Positions 32,308 to 44,984 of a stretch of 64,000 bases of DNA are shown here, piece by piece (within the stretch, counting starts at the first letter, position 1; the number at the start of each line of letters is the position of its first letter). A model generated the notes under the pieces. It saw only the letters and a list, made by a program, of their open reading frames with translations. It was not told the DNA's origin and did no database searches. The DNA is from Panorpa germanica (lineage: Eukaryota; Arthropoda; Insecta; Mecoptera; Panorpidae): positions 19,453,311 to 19,517,310 of the forward strand of contig OY783209.1 in NCBI GenBank assembly GCA_963678705.1. The letters are read 5' to 3'. The position numbers and the translations under genes are program-made.

Positions 32308-34239
32308 CTAGCTTTTACCCCCGTCGCAAGCGACGTCTGTCTTTTGTGTGTAACTTGAACTTCATGTAAAAATTTAAATTCCACCACAGTTTACCCTCGT
32401 CACAAAGGTTCTTTTTGGCGTGTATCATTTGAATCCAATAAAATAATTTGTAATTACATATTATATTTAACTTTATTTTTAAATTGAAATAATAAACTCG
32501 CACACATATACATTAACACATATAAATTGACTAAAAAAATATATTTTTTTCAACAAAATATAAAATATTTTCAATTTATTCGTTATTGGACCAACTTTTT
32601 TTCAAAATTTGGGATTTTTTTTTTCGATTCGTAAATAAGTTACCAAGGTTAGCTTATATACAAAATTTCAAATTTCTAGCACAATTTTTACTCTCGGAAA
32701 ATACTTCCCCCGTGCTCCCAAATAAAATTTTGAAATTTTGAATTATTTTTTATTAATACTATACTTAATTATTCTAAAATCCAGAATATAAACTTTCTCC
32801 AAAGTTCCCTACCGGGCCCCCGAATTTCTTCAACCTTTGTCAATTTTTGAATTTTTAATTTTTGAGAAATGTCAGCTTTGAATACGTTAATACAGCGGTT
32901 CTCAAACTTTTTACTTCGAGCCCCCTTGCATAATCCAGCTGTAAGCCGGGCCCCCCTACATGTAAGCGTACTATTTATTATATGGGAGTCGCATTTTAAC
33001 ATTTTACAGTCAATTTTTATTTAGTTAAGTTTTGCACATTCTACGCATACTCTAATGGACAATATGTTTAATCGTACTCAAACAACAAATTCTATACAAA
33101 CAATTACAAGTTATGTAGGTATTTTAGCTACTATAGTACATAATTGTTATTTGTAACTGAAAGCAATAATAATAAAAAGAGCTGCAGTGTGAAGGATGTG
33201 CTTGTTTTTTTCTGCGCATAGTTTCTTGAAACGCGGTGTCAGTTCTGATAACGCTATACTCTGAGTTCCTTGGTCACATCCAGTCTTGAGCGATATTTAC
33301 TCTTCATGGCAGCTAGAGGAGAAAACCCAGTTTCACAAGAGTGAGTGAGTATTGCGAGTGGAGTGAGTATTTTCAATGCCCTTTCACTCAAAATTGGATG
33401 TTCCTTTTGTACACCAATCCAGAACGATGTGAGAGAAGATTCTTAAAACTTCATTTTAATCCCAGTGTCACCTTGGAGGTCAATGAGATTTTCTTTTTCC
33501 TTCATGTTGAGGAAGACACTTATCAACTGATGGTTTTGAATCCATGCCAAACCGTCCAAGTTCTCATTAAAATATTTTTCCAAACAAGATTTAAGGATTT
33601 CTAAGTGTTTAAGAAAGCATAGTTGGAATAATTTTGAGATCGATTTCTTCAATCATAATTTTAAGATTAGTCACTTTTCAGACCGCCCTCGTACAAACTT
33701 AGCTTCATTACAAAGCTTTTCACCTTTTCAATCCATTGCAGAAGGTTTTTCTGTATTTTCTGATACACAAAAAAAAAATGTTCGGCACTCTTACGACGTT
33801 GACTAAAAATTATACACTTGTTGTAATTTTAAAAAAAAAAGTTTGCTTTATTATTTTGTAAGTAAATTTAATTAATTTTTCAACCAAGCTTTGGGCCCCC
33901 CCTGAGCCTTCATTGCGCCCCCCTTAGGGGTCGCGCCCCACACTTTGAGAACCGCTGCCTTAATACACATGCAAAATTTCAACTTTCTATCTTTTACGAA
34001 TTAAAAGTAATACAGCAAAAAAGGGCTCAATTTTTTTCCAGTTTTTCCAAAATTACGGGTTTCCAGGAAATTCAGGGAAAATCTGGGGACGCCAAAAGTC
34101 TTAGAATTTTTTTCTCTACGAAATAGAAAATTTTCAAAAACATTGATGGAGCCGTTTTCGCGCTGCCATACAAAATTCAGTACCAAACATATAAACATAT
34201 AAGAATAGATTCAAACAGTTGGAACATTATAATATAGGA
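32308..34239 (-). mobile_element. short non-autonomous Helitron H2 (unit A) with nested hAT remnant
   Basis: 3' end on minus: CGTCGCTTGCGACG hairpin then GGGGGTAAAAGCTAG (CTAG 32,308-32,311). The 5' end TCCTATATTATAATG is at 34,239, followed by T. Its terminal ~40 bp at the 3' end and ~600 bp at the 5' end resemble the autonomous-type Helitron (14,545 end; 27,040-27,705), so it appears to be an internal-deletion derivative. There is no coding of its own. Confidence 0.7.
32893..33957 (-). mobile_element. internally deleted hAT element with ZBED/SCAND3-like transposase remnant (unit A)
   Basis: Terminal inverted repeats CAGCGGTTCTCAAACTTTTT / (reverse) CAGCGGTTCTCAAAGTGTGG. The 8-bp flanks are CGTTAATA and CCTTAATA (7/8 match); the related sequence at ~27,455 has GCTTAATACACATG as the unoccupied site. 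Minus-strand remnants resemble hAT transposases of the ZBED5/SCAND3/FAM200 type: F-L-K-H-L-E...L-x-D-x-D-T-G-x-K-M-K-F (33,652-33,443) and S-C-E-T-G-F-S-P-L-A-A-M-K-S-K-Y-R-S-R-L (~33,350-33,290). These are followed by the frameshifted dimerisation-region tail P-R-F-K-K-L-C. Stops and frameshifts mean it is inactive. Confidence 0.75.
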
Positions 34240-35068
34240 TAAGAATATAAGAATAGATTCAAACAGTTGGAACATTATAATATAGGATATTTTTTAAACT
34301 ATAGCCCTATCTTTATATATGTCATATTTCTGGTCTTTGGCCCCCAGCGCCCGCCGCCTCTGGAAAGTTGCAATTTTCTATAGTGTGTCTTTAATGACAC
34401 TCTATATAGGGCCCACGTTCCAAATATCAACGTTCTAGCTCTGTTGCGACATTGCCCCCAAAAAATCACGCCGCTACTGAATTAAAATTTTGGTAATCCA
34501 ATTATTGGCAAACATGCGCAATTAGTGTCTTAATACATACCCTAAGTTATAATACTACATTTTCAATATTTTTGGCTTTTACTGTCTCAACTCCCGCCGC
34601 CACTGGAAATTTGGGGCTGTTTATTTTTTTTCATTAATTACTGTCTACAGCGAGCCTACATATTAAATTTGAACGTCCTAACTCTATTCTAACATTGCCC
34701 CCAAAAATTCGCGCCGCTACTGAACTCAAATTTTAAATTTCCAACTATTGGAAAATGTGCACAATTATAATCTCAATACACATACCAAATTTCAGTTTTC
34801 TATCTTTTCTAGTTCGTCAGATATTTGCAAAAGTATTTTTTCGAATTTTCCAGTTTTTCCAAAATTACGGGTTTCCAGGAAATTCAAGGAAAAATCCGGG
34901 GACGCCAAAAGTCTTAGAATTTTTTTCTCTACGAAATAGGAAATTTTTAAAAAGATCGCCATAGCCGTTTTCGCGCTGCCATACATAATTCAGTACCAAA
35001 CATATAAGAACATAAACATATAAACATATAAGAATAGATTCAAACAGTTGGAACATTATAATATAGGA
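34240..35068 (-). mobile_element. Helitron 5'-end duplications (48 bp) and second orphan 5' segment (unit A)
   Basis: 34,240-34,287 repeats the terminal AAGAATAGATTC...AATATAGGA. 34,288-35,068 repeats the orphan segment seen at 31,543-32,307 (TATTTTTTAAACTATAGCC to AATATAGGA). Both end in a Helitron 5' terminus, with no matching 3' end. Confidence 0.55.
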
Positions 35069-37714
35069 CTAGCGCTTCGCCCCGTCGCAAAGCGACGTGT
35101 ATTTAATATTTGTGAATAAATAAATTTATTTGCTAAATTGAAAATAATGCAAAATATTATTTTTAAGTAATTTTCGTTATAATATATCCTTTTTTAAACT
35201 TTTTTTTTTATTTTGTTATAATTCTTTCATTTACAGTAATAAAGCACTGTATTGACCAGTCTCCAGTGCCCCCGCCCATAAGCCGCAATCATGACCTTTT
35301 GGCTCCATGCTCTCTTACATTTCCGAACTTTTAATTTGATTCCTCTAAACATCCGCCATGGAGCGCCTTTTTCCTTCAGCACTCTGTATCGCTTTTTTCC
35401 TGAGCATCGTCGGTCCTTAGAGTACATTCACAGCGCACCCGCTTTAGCACTATAATTAAATAATCCTTCGTTTCCTCCTCTCTGTGTAAAATTATTATTT
35501 ACCCTAATAAAGCGCAGTATTGAAAAATGTCCACTGCCCCGCCCCGTAATACTAATCATCACCTCTTGGCTCCATGCTCTGTATCGTTCTCGCACTTTCA
35601 ATTGTATTCCTCTGCACCTCTGCCACAATGCGCCCACTTGCAACACCACAGCCAACCTGAGAATCATCGCACATAACGGCACTGTTCTATCGCCCCTTTT
35701 ACCGAAATCATTAAACAATCTTGCGCTTTTACCTCCTGCGTACTAATACTCTTAACAATTAGTTTTCATAATTAATACTTTACTGGCAACCTACACACTA
35801 AATTTCATCCTTAGAAGTATATTATTTTTTAATAATTATTCGATAAGATAAATGCTTGATAAAATTAATTTTCACTTATTTCAATGTAAACCTACTAATT
35901 ACATCAATTCATTTATGTTTTTAAGAAAGCCTAGCGGTTCGCTCCTAATCATCTCATCTCTAGCCCTTATCCTTCCCGTTATTGTACTTTCAATTTAATC
36001 CCCTGAACCGCCGCCCACATTTCCAGCACCAAAGCACATATTCTACAACACGGTTATCTTCCAGAGCCATTATAATCTATCGCTACTTCTTCTAAGACCA
36101 CCGTTACTTGGTGTCCTGAACCCCGGCGCCACCCTCTCCTCCAATCAGGCACTACCAATTCAATATTACAGCAATTCATTTACATAATTAAAACTGCACT
36201 GTAATCTTACGTTCTAATTTTTGTATTTATATTTACGATATAATATTGTCCTCCCCATTAATTCCCGCTCCTGAAATAAAATTGACAAATTTTAGGCATA
36301 ACAATCTATTTTGCTCATAACAATTCTCTCTACTTTTATAACCTTTATTACTACTATCTACTTTTATAAATGATCGAAATTTAAAATTGAGCTCTTTGGC
36401 AAAGCCTTTCCCGCCCCCACTTCCCCAATTTCACGCCGCTACTAAGGTTAAACTTATTTTTCGCAAATATGCACATGCGTAGTTTCTAATTTTTTAATTT
36501 GATATTTGGGGCTGTTAACTATTTCCCCCCTATACCTCTCACTCCTGTTCGATTTCACAGCACAACGAACGCACCAAAAATCAATTCAATTCTACTATTG
36601 AATGTAATTTGACTATCTAACTTACAGAGAACTATTGTGCTTCTATTTAATATTCTACATGCAAAATATCATCGTTGTACCTCTATTTTGTTTTTATACT
36701 CAATTTATCACTCCCCACTCTAGTGTTACACTTAAGAAAAGGATTTTTTTTTTATATTTTCGTTATTAATTTGTCAATCTATATCTGCATACTAAATTTT
36801 AGCTTTGTATTTATATTTTAGCATTATTACCCCCCCCACATACCTACGCTACTGAACAAGTTTGTCAAATTTTAACACAGGGATCTATTTTATTTATATC
36901 TAAGAACATATAATCTAAACAATAGCCTTTTATTTCTATATATTTTATATTTCTGGTTTTTGGCCCACAGCGCCCGCCGCCTCTGGAAAGTTGCAGTTTT
37001 CCATAGTTTGTCTTTAATGACACTCTATATAGAGCCCACGTTCCAAATATCAACGTTCTAGCTCTGTTGCAACATTGCCCCCAAAAAATCACGCCGCTAC
37101 TGAATTAATATTTTGGTAATCCAATTATTGGCAACATTCGCAATTAGTGTCTCAATACATGCCCTAAGTTTTAATACTACGTTTTCAATATTTCTGGCTT
37201 TTACTAACTCAACTCCCGCCGCCACTGGAAATTTGGGGCTCTTTTTTTTTTTCATTAATAACACTCTAGAGCGAGCCTACATATTAAATTTGAACGTCCT
37301 ATCTCTATTCTAACATTGCCCCCGGAAATTCGCGCCGCTACTGAACTTAAATTTTAAATGTCCAACTATTGGCAAATGTGCACAATTATGATTTGAATAC
37401 ACATACCAAATTTCAGTTTCCTATCTTTTCTAGTTCGTCAGATATTTGCAAAAGTATTTTTTCAAATTTTCCAGTTTTTCCAGAATTATTTTTTCCAGGG
37501 AAATTCAGGGAAAAATTCAGGGACGTAGAAAGTCTTAGAAATTCGTCCTTTACATAATATCAAAATTTAAAAAACTTTGTAGGCGCCGTTTAGAAGATAC
37601 CATACAGATTTTGTTACCGGAAATATATATATATATATATATATATAAATATCTATGAGTTCTTATGAGTTTGCCATGTTAAATTGGAACATTACGAACA
37701 TTTTAATATAGAGA
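35069..37714 (-). mobile_element. non-autonomous Helitron H1-prime (unit A)
   Basis: CTAG at 35,069-35,072 with the CGTCGC/TTT/GCGACG hairpin. The right end GAGA at 37,714 gives a 5' terminus TCTCTATATTAAAATG, followed by TAAGAATAG of the split autonomous-type Helitron. 2,646 bp, no LINE (so it shows the empty site), no coding. Same GC-rich box periodicity as H1. A (TA)n run lies near 37,625. Confidence 0.7.
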
Positions 37715-37754
37715 TAAGAATAGATTTAAACAGTTGGAACATTATAATATAGGA
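37715..37754 (-). mobile_element. detached 5' terminus of the autonomous-type Helitron
   Basis: TAAGAATAGATTTAAACAG to AATATAGGA continues the sequence interrupted at 27,705 (…ATATAAGAATA). It ends with the 5' TC terminus at 37,754 and is followed by TGA and then CTAG of the next repeat unit. Confidence 0.65.
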
Positions 37755-37757
37755 TGA

Positions 37758-40700
37758 CTAGCGCTTCGCCCCGTCGCAAAGCGGCGTGTATTTATTATTT
37801 GTGAACAAATAAAAGTTATTTGATAAATAGAAAATAATCCTGAAATATTGTTTATTGTTCGCCTTTCGGCTTTACAATCTACATTCTTAATACATTTTAT
37901 ATACTTCAACTTACAATTAAATTTACATTATTCTCCACCACCTTATTTATTATTCTTCTGTTTTTCCTTTCCTTTTTACTATTTCCGCCATCCAACTCTT
38001 TCCTTCGCTAGCTACTTTTTTCTTACACTCAAACTTAATGTGCTCCAGTGTTTCGTCCTCCGCTCCGCACACTCTACACTTTCTTTCCTCACTCTTTTCC
38101 CAGTATCTGTTTCCTTTTTCCTCATTTCCCAATCTAAACCTTGCTGTTCTTCTTATGTGTTTTATGTCTTTTTCTATAAGGTACTGAGGCACAGTATTTT
38201 CTTATAAAGTTTTATATCTTTTATTGTAGTTACTTTTTTCTATTTTTCCCATTCTCTCCTGCTGTTGTATCTCCTTATCCCTTCTCCTTAGCTCCTCTTC
38301 CACACTTGCGCCACCTTCTCTTCTCCTCTCTGCCTCCTCGATCGCCACTCCATTCCTTTCAAAGTACTATTTTCTCTTTTTTGTACCTCCTTCTCCCCCC
38401 CCCCCCCATTCTTTATGCTATCCTCTCTTATTTTCTTTAAAATTTTGCTTTCCGCTCTGTTCAATTTATCCTTGTATTCTACTGCTCTTTCCCCTGTTTT
38501 AATTTGTATCTTATCCCTTTTTAGCTCCTCCATAACCATGTATCCTGGCGTGCACTTGTCCAGCCCTAGTAACCATTTAATATATCTCACCAGTATTCTT
38601 TCTAACTTTTCTTGCTCCTTCCACCCCCAAACCTCTGCTCCATACAACATCATACTGGTTATCAGTCTATCAAACATCCATATTCTCTTTTGTATGTCCC
38701 CCCCCCAATACCTTTTCCCCTAGTCTCATACCCGTCGCATTGCTAGCTCCGCCTTCTTTGCTACCTCCCTTATCTGAGCCTCTTCTCCATTGTATTTTTT
38801 TAAAAGTGTAGCCCAGATATTTAAATTCTTCTACTTCCTCAATGTCCTCTGTCTTGTATTTCCACCTTTTATGTTTTTTTTTTCCACCTTCTTTTTTAAA
38901 TGCCATAATTTTTGTCTTTTCCACATTTAACTCTAGTCCTTTCCTGTCTATATATCTCCCTAGCCGGTGAGCCATCTCCTGCAGCTCTTCTTTCCTTTTT
39001 GCCAACAGGACTATATCGTCAGCGTATGCTAAAGTCCATATCTTGTTGTGTCTTCCTATTAGCACCCCCCCATCTTGTCCTTTTTTCATTACCCCCTCCA
39101 AGTCTGCTGTATATATCGCAAATAAAATGCAAAATATTATTTTGTTATTATTCCTTTATTTACAGTAATAAAGCACTGTATTGACCAGTCTCCAGTGCCC
39201 CCGCCCATAAGCCCCAATCGTCACCTCTTGGCTCCATGCTCTCTTAAGTTTTCGAACTTTTAATTTGATTCCTCTAAACTTCTGCCATAAAGCGCCTCCT
39301 ACTTTTAGCACTCTGCATCGCTTCTTCCCTGAGCATCGTCGGTCCTTAGAGTACTTTCACAGCGCCCCCGCTGCGTAAAATTATCATTTACCATAATGAA
39401 GCACAGTATTGAACAATGTCCACTGCCCCGCCCCTAAACATCAATCACCTCTTGGCTCCATGCTCTGTATTGTTCTCGCACTTTTAAATGTAATCATCTG
39501 CACCTTTGCCATAATGCGCCCACTTGCAACACTACAGCTTAACTGAACATCATCGCTTATTAGGGGACCTTCCTATACCCCCCGTTTAGCGCAATCATTA
39601 AATAATTCTTCCACCCCCTGCGTACTTATCTCTTAACAATTAGTTTTCCAAATTAATACTTTACTGGCAACCTGCAAACTAAATTTCATCCTTAGAAGTA
39701 CATTAATTTTTAATAATTATTCGATAAGATAAATCTTTGATAAAATTTTCACTAATTTCAATGTAAACCTACTAATTACATTAATTCATTTATGTTTTTA
39801 AGAAAGCCTAGCAGTTTGCTCCTAATAATCTCATCTCTAGGCCTTTTCCTTCCTGTTATTGCACTTTCGATTTAATCCCCATGCCCCGCCACTTACACTT
39901 TTAGCACCAAAGCATATATTCTGCAACCCGGTTACCTTCCAGAGCCATTATAATATTTCGCCACTACTTCTAACACCACCGTTACTTAGTTCTGAACCCC
40001 AGCGCCACACTCTTCTCCAATCAGGCACTACAAATTCGATATGACAGCAATTCATTTACATGATTAAAACTGTACTGTAATCAAACATTCTATATTTCGT
40101 ATTTATATTTACGTCATAATATTAGTCTCCCCATTAATCCCCGCTCCTGAAATAAAATTGTCAAATTTTAGGCATAGCAATCTATTTTGCTCGTAACAAC
40201 TCTCTTTACCTTTATCTACCCCTACTTTTATAAATGATCGAAATTTCAAAATTGAGTTCTTTGGCAAAGCGTTTTCCCGCCCCCACTTCTTCAATTTCAC
40301 GCCGCTACTAAGGCTAAATTTATTTTCGCAAATATGCACGTGAATAGTTTCTATTTTTTCTCTTTTTCTATTTTTTGATATTTGGGGCTGTTAACTATTT
40401 CCCCCCTATACCTCTCACTCCTGTTCGATTTCACAGCACAACAAACGCACCAAAAATCAATCCAATTCTACTACTGAATGTAATTTGAATATCTGACTTA
40501 TAGAGAACTATTTAGCTTCTATTTAATATTCTACATGCAAAATATCATCGTTGTACCTCTATATTGTTCTTATATTCGGTTTATCACCCGCCACTTTAAT
40601 GTTGCACTTAAGAAAATGTAGTTTTTTTTATATTTTCGTAATAATAATGTCAATCTATATCTGCATACTAAATTTCAGTTTTGTATATATATTTTAGCAT

Positions 40701-41597
40701 TAGTACCCCCCACAAACCTCCGCTACTGAACAAGTTTGTTAAATTTTAGCACGAGGATCTATTTTATTTGTATCTAAGAACATATATTCTAAACTATAGC
40801 CTTTCATCTCCATATATTTCAAATATCTGGTTTTTGGCCCCCAGCGCCCGCCGCCTCTGGAAAGTTGCAAATTTCTATAGTGTGTCTTTAATGACACTCT
40901 ATATATGGCCCCCGTTCCAAATTTTAACGTTCTAGCTCTGTTGCGACATTGCCCCCAAAAATTCACGCCGCTACTGAATTAAAATTTTGGTAATCTAATT
41001 ATTGGCAAACATGCACAATTAGTGTCTTAATACATACCCAAAGTTTTAATACTTCTTTTTCAATATTTCTGGCTTTTATTGTCTCAACTCCCGCCGCCAC
41101 TGAAAATTTGGCACTGTTTATTTTTTTTATTAATTACTGTCTACAGCGAGCCTACATATTAAATTTGAACGTCCTAACTCTATTCTAACATTGCCCCCAG
41201 AAATTCGCGCCGCTACTGAACTTAAATTTCAAATTTCCAACTATCGGAAAATGTGCACAATTATGATCTCAATACACATACCAAATTTCAGTTTTCTATC
41301 TTTTCTAGTTCGTCAGATATTAGCAAAATTATTTTTTCGAATTTTTCAGTTTTTCCAGTATAATTTTTTTCACGGAAATTCAGGGAAAAATTCAGGGACG
41401 TAGAAAGTCTTAGAAATTCGTCTTTTACATCATACCAAAATTTGAAGAACTTTGTAGGCGCCGTTTAGAAGATACTATATACGATTTTGTTACCGGATAT
41501 ATATATAAATATATAACGCTCTATATAAATATCTATGAGTTCTTATGAGTTTTCCATGTTAAATTGGAACATTACGAACATTATAATAGTAAGAAGA
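37758..41597 (-). mobile_element. non-autonomous Helitron H1 (unit B)
   Basis: Near-identical to the unit A copy: CTAG at 37,758-37,761, hairpin with one change (AAAGCGGCG instead of AAAGCGACG, weakening the stem), right end GA at 41,596-41,597. Contains the same nested LINE fragment. Confidence 0.72.
37839..39126 (-). pseudogene. 5'-truncated LINE fragment, unit B copy
   Basis: Same insertion, ends and frameshifts as at 27,787-29,070 (Y-A-D-D-I-V-L-L-A near 38,990; C-R-V-C-G zinc motif near 38,070). Shared boundaries show that it was duplicated together with H1 rather than inserted again. Confidence 0.75.
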
Positions 41598-42419
41598 TAT
41601 TTTTTAAACTATAGCCCTATCTCTATATATTTCATATTTCTGGTCTTTGGCCCCCAGCGCCCGCCGCCTCTGGAAAGTTGCAATTTTCTATAGTGTGTCT
41701 TTAATGACACTCTATATAGGGCCCACGTTCCAAATATCAACGTTCTAGCTCTGTTGCGATATTGCCCCCAAAAAATCACGCCGCTACTGAATTAAAATTT
41801 TGGTAATCCAATTATTGGCAAACATGCGCAATTAGTGTCTTAATACATACCCTAAGTTATAATACTACATTTTCAATATTTTTGGCTTTTACTGTCTCAA
41901 CTCCCGCCGCCACTGGAAAGTTGGGGCTGTTTATTTTTTTTCATTAATTACTGTCTACAGCGAGCCTACATATTAAATTTGAACGTCCTAACTCTATTCT
42001 AACATTGCCCCCAAAAATTCGCGCCGCTACTGAACTTAAATTTCAAATTTCCAACTTTTGGAAAATGTGCACAATTATATTCTCAATACACATACCAAAT
42101 TTCAGTTTTCTATCTTTTCTAGTTCGTCAGATATTTGCAAAAGTATTTTTTCGAATTTTCCAGTTTTTTCTAAAATTACGGGTTTCCAGGAAATTCAGGG
42201 AAAAATCCGGGGACGCCAAAAGTCTTAGAATTTTTTTCTCTACAAAATAGGAAATTTTCAAAAAGATCGCCGGAGCCGTTTTCGCGCTGCCATACAAAAT
42301 TCAGTACCAAACATATAAACATATAAACATATAAACATATAAGAATAGATTCAAACAGTTGGAATATTATAATATAGGATAAGAATAGATTCAAACAGTT
42401 GGAACATTATAATATAGGA
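41598..42419 (-). mobile_element. orphan Helitron 5' segment (unit B) with an extra 5'-end duplication
   Basis: As in 31,543-32,307, but the terminal ~40 bp is present twice (5' ends at ~42,379 and 42,419), the first copy reading GGAATATT. Confidence 0.55.
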
Positions 42420-43004
42420 CTAGCTTTTACCCCCGTCGCAAGCGACGTCTGTCTTTTGTGTGTAACTTGAACTTCATGTAAAAATTTAAATTCCACCACA
42501 GTTTACCCTCGTCACAAAGGTTCTTTTTGGCGTGTATCATTTGAATCCAATAAAATAATTTGTAATTACATATTATATTTAACTTTATTTTTAAATTGAA
42601 ATAATAAACTCGCACACATATACATTAACACATATAAATTGACTAAAAAAATATATTTTTTTCAACAAAATATAAAATATTTTCAATTTATTCGTTATTG
42701 GACCAACTTTTTTTCAAAATTTGGGATTTTTTTTTTCGATTCGTAAATAAGTTACCAAGGTTAGCTTATATACAAAATTTCAAATTTCTAGCACAATTTT
42801 TACTCTCGGAAAATACTGCCCCCGTGCTCCCAAATAAAATTTTGAAATTTTGAATTATTTTTTATTAATACTATACTTAATTATTCTAAAATCCAGAATA
42901 TAAACTTTCTCCAAAGTTCCCTACCGGGCCCCCGAATTTCTTCAACCTTTGTCAATTTTTGAATTTTTAATTTTTGAGAAATGTCAGCTTTGAATACGTT
43001 AATA

Positions 43005-44069
43005 CAGCGGTTCTCAAACTTTTTACTTCGAGCCCCCTTGCATAATCCAGCTGTAAGCCGGGCCCCCCTACATGTAAGCGTACTATTTATTATATGGGAG
43101 TCGCATTTTAACATTTTACAGTCAATTTTTATTTAGTTAAGTTTTGCACATTCTACGCATACTCTAATGGACAATATGTTTAATCGTACTCAAACAACAA
43201 ATTCTATACAAACAATTACAAGTTATGTAGGTATTTTAGCTACTATAGTACATAATTGTTATTTGTAACTGAAAGCAATAATAATAAAAAGAGCTGCAGT
43301 GTGAAGGATGTGCTTGTTTTTTTCTGCGCATAGTTTCTTGAAACGCGGTGTCAGTTCTGATAACGCTATACTCTGAGTTCCTTGGTCACATCCAGTCTTG
43401 AGCGATATTTACTCTTCATGGCAGCTAGAGGAGAAAACCCAGTTTCACAAGAGTGAGTGAGTATTGCGAGTGGAGTGAGTATTTTCAATGCCCTTTCACT
43501 CAAAATTGGATGTTCCTTTTGTACACCAATCCAGAACGATGTGAGAGAAGATTCTTAAAACTTCATTTTAATCCCAGTGTCACCTTGAAGGTCAATGAGA
43601 TTTTCTTTTTCCTTCATGTTGAGGAAGACACTCATCAACTGATGGTTTTGAATCCATGCCAAACCGTCCAAGTTCTCATTAAAATATTTTTCCAAACAAG
43701 ATTTAAGGATTTCTAAGTGTTTAAGAAAGCATAGTTGGAATAATTTTGAGATCGATTTCTTCAATCATAATTTTAAGATTAGTCACTTTTCAGACCGCCC
43801 TCGTACAAACTTAGCTTCATTACAAAGCTTTTCACCTTTTCAATCCATTGCAGAAGGTTTTTCTGTATTTTCTGATACACAAAAAAAAAATGTTCGGCAC
43901 TCTTACGACGTTGACTAAAAATTATACACTTGTTGTAATTTTAAAAAAAAAAGTTTGCTTTATTATTTTGTAAGTAAATTTAATTAATTTTTCAACCAAG
44001 CTTTGGGCCCCCCCTGAGCCTTCATTGCGCCCCCCTTAGGGGTCGCGCCCCACACTTTGAGAACCGCTG
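43005..44069 (-). mobile_element. internally deleted hAT element, unit B copy
   Basis: Same CAGCGGTTCTCAAACT termini, same CGTTAATA/CCTTAATA flanks and same transposase remnants as 32,893-33,957, with a few substitutions (e.g. near 43,589 and 43,633). Confidence 0.75.
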
Positions 44070-44118
44070 CCTTAATACACATGCAAAATTTCAACTTTCT
44101 ATCTTTTACGAATTAAAA

Positions 44119-44984
44119 ACGCTTATCAAAGTAAGTTGATCGGAGGATCGCAAGTAAAGCTGCAGCTCCAGGATATTGAAACATACCAAAGAATAGTGAC
44201 ACTCCTAAAGGATAGGAACACCGAGTTCCACACATACCAACAAAAAATGGACAAAAGCTATAAAGTGGTGGTAAGACACCTACATCACTCCACGGATGAA
44301 TCGGACATAAAGAAAGAATTAGAAAACTATGGGCACAAGGTCATTCGAATAAGCAACATCAAACAAAGGACCACTAAAATTCCTTTACCATTGTTCTTTG
44401 TAGAATTAGAACAAAAGCCTAACAACAAAGACATCTTTGACCTGGAATTCCTACTAAATAGTAAAATTAAAATTGAACCACCAAAATTCAAAAGGGAGGT
44501 ACCGCAATGCACAAAATGCCAAAGATATGGTCACACCAAAACCTACTGTTACCGAAACGCAAGATGTGTTAAATGCGCAGGCGATCACCATACCAGCCAG
44601 TGTGACTGGAAGAACAAATTAAACGAAAAAGTTAAATGTGTTCTCTGCAATAACAATCACACAGCCAACTACAAAGGATGCGATGTTTATAGGCAAATCG
44701 TAGAGCGCAAATTTCCTCCACTTAGACCCAGATTTTCAGAAACTGTTGCCCCATTACCATCACGCCAAGTCCAGTCAGGTACCTCCTTTGCACAGGTGGT
44801 TAGTAACCAAACAGTGAAAACCCAATCTGAACAAGTGCAACAAAATCATAGTGAATCGAACGTGCAGTCAAATGACATCGCCGAACTAAAAGTTATGATG
44901 AAAAGTCTGGTGGAACAAATGAGTACAATGCTCAATCTCATCACAACCTTAGTCTCACGCTTGCCAATCTCTTCACGTCCCTAA
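44119..44984 (+). CDS. LINE ORF1: nucleic-acid-binding protein with PRE/C2HC zinc knuckles (5'-truncated)
   Basis: Open from the left edge of the insertion, stop TAA at 44,982-44,984. Residue numbers are from the TTG at 44,136. ~40-120: PRE domain typical of Jockey/X-element gag-like proteins (V-V-V-R-x-L-H...D-I-x-x-E-L, P-L-P-L-F-F-V-E-L). Then zinc knuckles C-T-K-C-x4-H-x4-C (125-138), C-V-K-C-x4-H-x4-C (144-156) and C-V-L-C-x3-H-x6-C (168-182). Beyond is a Gln/Ser-rich linker and a C-terminal amphipathic helix. In this family ORF1 protein coats the RNA and helps target it. The N-terminus is missing because the insertion is 5'-truncated; otherwise no stop. Confidence 0.88.

Larger units (their letters stand above)
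14545..37754 (-). mobile_element. autonomous-type Helitron, ~13 kb, split near its 5' end by nested Helitrons
   Basis: The minus strand ends 5'...hairpin-GGGGTAAAAGCTAG-3' at 14,545. The hairpin is CGTCGC/TTT/GCGACG (14,558-14,572) and CTAG fits the CTRR rule. It is flanked by A on the left. The 5' end is TCCTATATTATAATG at 37,754, followed by T. Helitrons insert between A and T without target duplication, which fits. Coding capacity, all on minus: protease-like ORF, STPR repeats, Rep, helicase. The interior is interrupted between 27,705 and 37,715 by ~10 kb of other Helitrons; the flanks AAGAATA / TAAGAATAG mark the split. Length without the insertion is ~13.2 kb. Frameshifts show this copy no longer encodes an intact transposase. 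Confidence 0.8.

Noticed and set aside
33341-33604. 87-codon + ORF in the hAT remnant (and its copy at 43,453)
   Set aside because: Antisense to recognisable hAT transposase fragments on the minus strand.
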